Assembly: GCA_964612995.1 (NCBI GenBank) | Contig: CAZTGE010000084.1 | Coordinates: 1 to 17,608 of the forward strand | Source of the DNA: SLQH01 sp964612995 | Lineage (GTDB): Bacteria; Planctomycetota; UBA11346 | DNA: 17,608 nucleotides | Reading direction: 5' to 3' | Shown here: positions 14,931 through 17,608 of the stretch, in pieces | Layout: each line of letters begins with the position of its first letter | Numbering within the stretch: the first letter of the stretch is position 1 | Notes under the pieces: generated by a model | What the model saw: only the letters and a program-made list of their open reading frames with translations | Told to the model about the DNA's origin: nothing | Database searches by the model: none | Made by a program: the position numbers and the translations under genes

Positions 14931-16157
14931 GTGCGCGATGCACTCGTCGATATCTGGGCCACCGTGGCGATGATGGCCCCCTGGTTGCTGCTGGGCCTGC
15001 TCATCGCCGGGTTCATGTCCGTGTTCCTGCCGGTCAGCTGGGTCAGGCGCCACATGGGGGGCACCGGCCTGTGGGCCAACGTCAAGGCCGCGGCCATCGG
15101 CATCCCGCTGCCGGTATGCTCCTGTGGCATCGTGCCCCTCGTCGCCGGCTTGCGCCGGCGCGGCGCCAGCGCGGCGGCGAGCATGTCCTTCCTCATCGCC
15201 ACGCCACAGACCAGCGTCGACAGCATCGTGCTCTGCGCGGTGCTGATCGGCCCCTGGTTCGCCCTGTTCAGCCCGGTGGCGGCGCTGGTCGCCGCCATGA
15301 TCGGCGGATTGCTGGTCCATGAGGTCGCGGTGGCCACTCACCAGCCCGTGCAGAACGTGAGTTCCCGCTGTAGCGAACAACAGGCCGAGGCGACGGACGC
15401 TGCCCTGTGCCCCGCGGCCGAAGCGGTGGCCACTGCCACTCCCCCGGCGATCGCCGAGGAGCCGCACACGGGCCCCTGGCTGCTGCGCGTACTCAAGGCC
15501 GCGGGCATCGACGTACCGCGCGAGATCGGGCGCGAGATGGCGATCGGCATCCTCATAGCGGGTATCATCGCCGCCCTCGTCCCCCAGAGCGTGCTCGCCA
15601 CCTGGGGCGGCACCGGTCTCAGCCCCAAGCTGGTGATGCTGCTCGCCGGCATCCCGCTCTACGTCTGCAGCGCCTCCTCGGTGCCCATTGCCGCCGCCTT
15701 GATCGCCAAGGGCGTGGCTCCCGGCAGCGCCCTGGTATTCCTGCTCGCCGGCCCCGCGACCAACGCCGCGACAGTGATGGCGGTGCGCAAACTGCTCGGC
15801 ACCCGGTCGGTGGTGATCTACCTCGCTGCGGTCACCGCGGTCGCGGTGGGCTTCGGCCTCGCCCTCGACGCCCTCGGCACCGTCATCGAGCTCGACGCCG
15901 CGAGCGAGTACATGGGCCACGGCGTCTCCCCGCTGCAACATGTCGCCGGCGTCGCCGTGACCCTGGTCCTGCTCGGCGCCTTCATCCCTCGGTGGTCAGG
16001 CCATGCCGCGTGCTGCAACGCGGAAGCGAAGCACGCCGAGGCTATCGACACGGATCCCGTCGATGGCAGGGCGCAGACGGATCAGGCCCAGCCCGGGGCG
16101 CCCACGCAAGCGGCAGACCCCGGTCCCCCGGGCGACAGCTGCCCCCATTGTCGCTGA
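14931..16157 (+). CDS. SO_0444-family Cu/Zn efflux permease
   Basis: From the GTG start the product is 408 residues, an inner-membrane permease with two homologous halves. Half one carries LPVCSCGIVPLVAGLRRRGAS, with Cys63 and Cys65, and FLIATPQTSVDSI. Half two carries GIPLYVCSASSVPIAAALIAKG and FLLAGPATNAATV. This layout is characteristic of the permease family (PF03773) that includes the SO_0444 copper/zinc exporters and the ArsP organoarsenical permeases; the sequence fits the SO_0444 type better. A variable linker with two cysteines joins the halves. The soluble tail is rich in metal ligands: HAACCNAEAKHAEA and a final CPHCR. It probably exports a soft or transition metal; the exact ion cannot be told. 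It follows the 7TMR-DISM kinase and converges on the SpoIIAA-like gene with a 7-base gap. Confidence 0.87.
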   Translation: MRDALVDIWATVAMMAPWLLLGLLIAGFMSVFLPVSWVRRHMGGTGLWANVKAAAIGIPLPVCSCGIVPLVAGLRRRGASAAASMSFLIATPQTSVDSIVLCAVLIGPWFALFSPVAALVAAMIGGLLVHEVAVATHQPVQNVSSRCSEQQAEATDAALCPAAEAVATATPPAIAEEPHTGPWLLRVLKAAGIDVPREIGREMAIGILIAGIIAALVPQSVLATWGGTGLSPKLVMLLAGIPLYVCSASSVPIAAALIAKGVAPGSALVFLLAGPATNAATVMAVRKLLGTRSVVIYLAAVTAVAVGFGLALDALGTVIELDAASEYMGHGVSPLQHVAGVAVTLVLLGAFIPRWSGHAACCNAEAKHAEAIDTDPVDGRAQTDQAQPGAPTQAADPGPPGDSCPHCR

Positions 16158-16164
16158 GACCACC

Positions 16165-16614
16165 TCAGGACACGTCGCTGAACTGGTGTCCGGCCGCATC
16201 CTGACCGGCTTGAGCCGCGGTTGCGTCCTCCTCGCGCAGCAGCCAGGCCATGGCTGCCGAACGCTGGCAGAACACCCTCGCGGTCCCGGAGCCGAAGCGC
16301 CCCAGGGCGATCACCAGTTCGATCAGCACCTGATGTTCCTCATCATCGACCACCACCGCTGCGCGCCGGAACCCACGGCGCCGCATGTTGTCCTTCTGCA
16401 TGACACCAATGGTATCGAGCTCTTCCATGTCCAGATCGAGCTCGACCCCGGTGAGATCGACCAACTCGACCATGCCCGGTTCGACCGCCGCGTCGCGATC
16501 GATCGCATCCATCATCGTGATGATCTTGCGGAAGTCCCACGGCGAGTCCGGCAGGACCTCCAACAGCTGCAGCGCAGCAGTGACCAAGTAGCGTCCGCCC
16601 GGGCATGTGGCCAT
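16165..16614 (-). CDS. Small protein resembling SpoIIAA/STAS-like domains
   Basis: The 149-residue soluble protein has alternating strands and helices: RYLVTAALQLLEVLP, a VELVDLTGVELDLDMEELDTIG segment, GFRRAAVVVDDEEHQVLIELVIAL and ARVFCQRSAAMAWL. The order of a VDLTGV-like strand, RRAAVVVDD strand and a final RVF...AMAWL is reminiscent of the SpoIIAA-like/STAS-SEC14 domain family, but I am not sure of it. There are no catalytic motifs or membrane segments. The ATG at 16614 has no good ribosome site. A TTG at 16650 would add 12 residues and also lacks one. The C-terminal 20 residues look disordered. It stands alone on the minus strand, next to the hairpin-rich region. Confidence 0.7.
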   Translation of the reverse strand: MATCPGGRYLVTAALQLLEVLPDSPWDFRKIITMMDAIDRDAAVEPGMVELVDLTGVELDLDMEELDTIGVMQKDNMRRRGFRRAAVVVDDEEHQVLIELVIALGRFGSGTARVFCQRSAAMAWLLREEDATAAQAGQDAAGHQFSDVS

Positions 16615-16686
16615 ATGGTCAAGGATACCCGGCGGGGATGTCCACGCCAAGCGCGGTCTGGCGGCGGGAAAGGCCCCTTCACCTGT

Positions 16687-16700
16687 TTGCGATAACGCAA
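16687..16700. promoter_or_regulatory. Small inverted repeat upstream of the SpoIIAA-like gene
   Basis: TTGCG (16687-16691) and CGCAA (16696-16700) flank ATAA, 73 bases upstream of the ATG at 16614. It sits in the least GC-rich stretch of this region, where a minus-strand promoter would be expected. It is short and could be chance. The rest of 16615-16880 holds no gene I can support. Confidence 0.3.
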
Positions 16701-16897
16701 CAATCCGCGTTCATTCATGCATTTCTGCCCGAGGCGCTGCACGCACGCCGGCACCACCTCCAGCTCCGTTCATGTCGCGATCGGGTCAACAACTTCGCAA
16801 TCCCGCGCTTCATCCCCATAGCGCAGGCTCCGCCCGCAGCCCAAGGGGCATTGTAGCGGTCGGCGCTCGCGCGGCTCTTTGTGCGCGGGGGCTCGCT

Positions 16898-17094
16898 CTG
16901 CGCTGCGCGCAGTCGCCCCCGCTACGCCCCCATTCCATTGCTCGGAAAAAGTGCGCGTAACCACTCAGGCCCAACGGGCATGAGTGGTTACCTCGCCCTT
17001 TTTCGGGGCCCCATCGTGCGCGATGGGGTCTGGCGCCGAGTGGTGGGCGAAGCGGGTATCGCCGCGGGCGATAGCTGGCCCCAGTGGGGCCAGC
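16898..17094. repeat. String of perfect hairpins with short loops
   Basis: Five hairpins lie within 200 bases. (a) CTGCGC/GCGCAG, loop TGC, 16898-16912, nested in GGGGGC...GCCCCC. (b) The long stem at 16957-16991, described separately. (c) CCCCATCG/CGATGGGG, loop TGCG, 17009-17028. (d) TATCGCC/GGCGATA, loop GCG, 17057-17073. (e) GCTGGCCCC/GGGGCCAGC, loop AGT, 17074-17094, directly abutting (d). The arms are perfect while the sequences differ from one another. Copy 8 further on has a similar abutting pair (17405-17440), so this looks like the same kind of element with other module sequences. No gene is convincingly present between 16615 and the window end (994 bases). Confidence 0.7.
16945..17004. 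terminator. Symmetric stem-loop with A/T tracts, possible bidirectional terminator
   Basis: The core stem pairs GTAACCACTCA (16957-16967) with TGAGTGGTTAC (16981-16991). After a single G/A mismatch an inner stem GCCC (16969-16972) and GGGC (16976-16979) closes on loop AAC. GAAAAAG (16945-16951) on the left and CTTTTTC (16998-17004) on the right are themselves complementary and provide a T tract after the stem on both strands, five to six bases away. This could end transcription in both directions. No well-supported gene flanks it closely, so another role, such as a repeat or recombination site, is possible. Confidence 0.5.
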
Positions 17095-17248
17095 GGCCCG
17101 TGGAGCGCAAGCGCAGCCCCGCGACCAGCACGGTGGCCATCCAGCCGGCTCCGAGCCTGCGCAAACCGAACGTCGCCGCCAGCGTCAGTGCCAGGAGGAT
17201 GGCGCTGCGACGGCGGTTGCGCCCCGGCGCCCGGGGATCAGGCAACAT
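16988..17248 (-). CDS. Doubtful small membrane protein or gene remnant
   Basis: An 86-residue reading frame starts with MLPDPRAPGRNRRRSAILLALTLAATFG and continues through a second hydrophobic run (WMATVLVAGLRL). The first half has the basic-then-hydrophobic look of a membrane protein. The second half is read through hairpins (d), (e) and (c) and ends inside the long stem-loop, so it has the composition of the repeat rather than of a protein. A GTG at 17287 would extend it by 13 residues. It could be the 5' remnant of a gene interrupted by repeat material, or a chance frame. I do not recognise it. Confidence 0.22.
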   Translation of the reverse strand: MLPDPRAPGRNRRRSAILLALTLAATFGLRRLGAGWMATVLVAGLRLRSTGRWPHWGQLSPAAIPASPTTRRQTPSRTMGPRKRAR

Positions 17249-17332
17249 ATCGCCCCGCTGCTCCAGGCCGATCGCCGACCGCGACACCGCCCCCCACCAG
17301 CAGGAGATGGGAGCGCGCGTCTACGCGGGTGC

Positions 17333-17565
17333 AGGGGGCGCTGCCCCCTCGCGCCTGCGGCGCACCCCAGCTTCCTCGCTGCCGCTCGTCGCGCTCTGCC
17401 GGCCGCAGGCCCCACCGGGGCCTGCTATCGCTTCGCGATACCGGCTCCGCCCCCCACGCGCCTCGGTCGGCGCTCGCCAGCTGCGCTGGCGTTTTCTGCG
17501 GCGCTACGCGCCATCTTCGCAGAAAACCGCTCCTCGGTCGGCCGGTCGCCCGGCCCAGGGCGACT
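17333..17565 (+). repeat. Dispersed hairpin repeat, copy 8 (longest composite)
   Basis: M1 is AGGGGGC (17333-17339), loop GCT, GCCCCCT (17343-17349). Next comes GCGCC, loop TGC, GGCGC (17351-17363), and about 40 bases identical to copy 4, whose hairpin has the same arms but loop TTC. Two abutting perfect hairpins follow: GCAGGCCCC/GGGGCCTGC, loop ACC (17405-17425), and TATCGC/GCGATA, loop TTC (17426-17440). The CCCCCACGCGCCTCGGTCG segment is shared with copy 6. M2 is at 17475-17491. M3 has outer arms TTTTCTGCG and CGCAGAAAA (17492-17526) and inner GGCGC/GCGCC, loop TAC, as in copy 7. It ends with GGCCGGTCGCCCGGCCCAGGGCGA. This copy combines modules otherwise split among copies 4, 6 and 7. Confidence 0.85.
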
Positions 17566-17608
17566 CAAAGCTCGCCCCGGGAGCGCCGATCCCCAGGTCG
17601 GCATGCCT

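Noticed and set aside
17185..17415. 76-codon minus-strand frame near the window end
   Set aside because: It runs through repeat copy 8 and has no domain, ribosome site or protein-like composition.

Overview
The window is high-GC bacterial chromosome with dense coding. Gene content fits a free-living, respiring or phototrophic proteobacterium: a bacteriohemerythrin, a CbpA/CbpM chaperone pair, an SO_0444-type metal efflux permease, two sensor kinases, a sigma-54 activator and formate-tetrahydrofolate ligase. My guess is a gammaproteobacterium near the purple sulfur bacteria (Chromatiaceae). That rests on gene style and repeat texture, not on a marker gene, and is only moderately secure. I see no rRNA, tRNA, CRISPR array, transposase or phage gene.

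Layout. (1) 66-1914: a lipoprotein with a C-type-lectin-like domain (minus) diverges from a membrane-anchored NHL-type beta-propeller protein (plus), with a repeat copy between them. (2) 2040-3830, minus: thioredoxin-like protein, MutM and bacteriohemerythrin, together suggestive of oxygen and oxidative-damage handling. (3) 4242-4829: an ECF sigma factor with no anti-sigma gene beside it, preceded by GTCAACC palindromes and followed by two tandem repeat copies. (4) 5203-9529: an apparent operon of a PAS histidine kinase with a Cys-rich N-terminus, an NtrC-type sigma-54 response regulator (11-nt overlap) and formate-tetrahydrofolate ligase (21-nt gap). (5) 9997-11318: cbpA-cbpM with overlapping ATGA, then a DUF362 protein with six C-terminal cysteines. 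(6) 12778-16157: a 7TMR-DISM sensor kinase without a regulator gene, then a Cu/Zn-type efflux permease. (7) 16165-16614, minus: a small SpoIIAA-like protein. (8) 16615-17608: almost no credible gene, but dense in perfect hairpins.

The most unusual signal is a dispersed, modular intergenic repeat in about eight copies (1-57, 711-812, 4821-5041, 5042-5167, 9535-9652, 9801-9912, 12567-12712, 17333-17565). Each copy is assembled from short hairpin modules, most with a three-base loop. Between copies the two arms of a hairpin change together while the loop varies freely, so base-pairing appears to be what is conserved. Three copies begin at or within a few bases of a gene's stop codon. A related string of hairpins with different sequences fills 16898-17094. 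This may be an undescribed family of structured elements acting in RNA (3' end formation or stability) or in DNA (cruciform, nucleoid or recombination sites).
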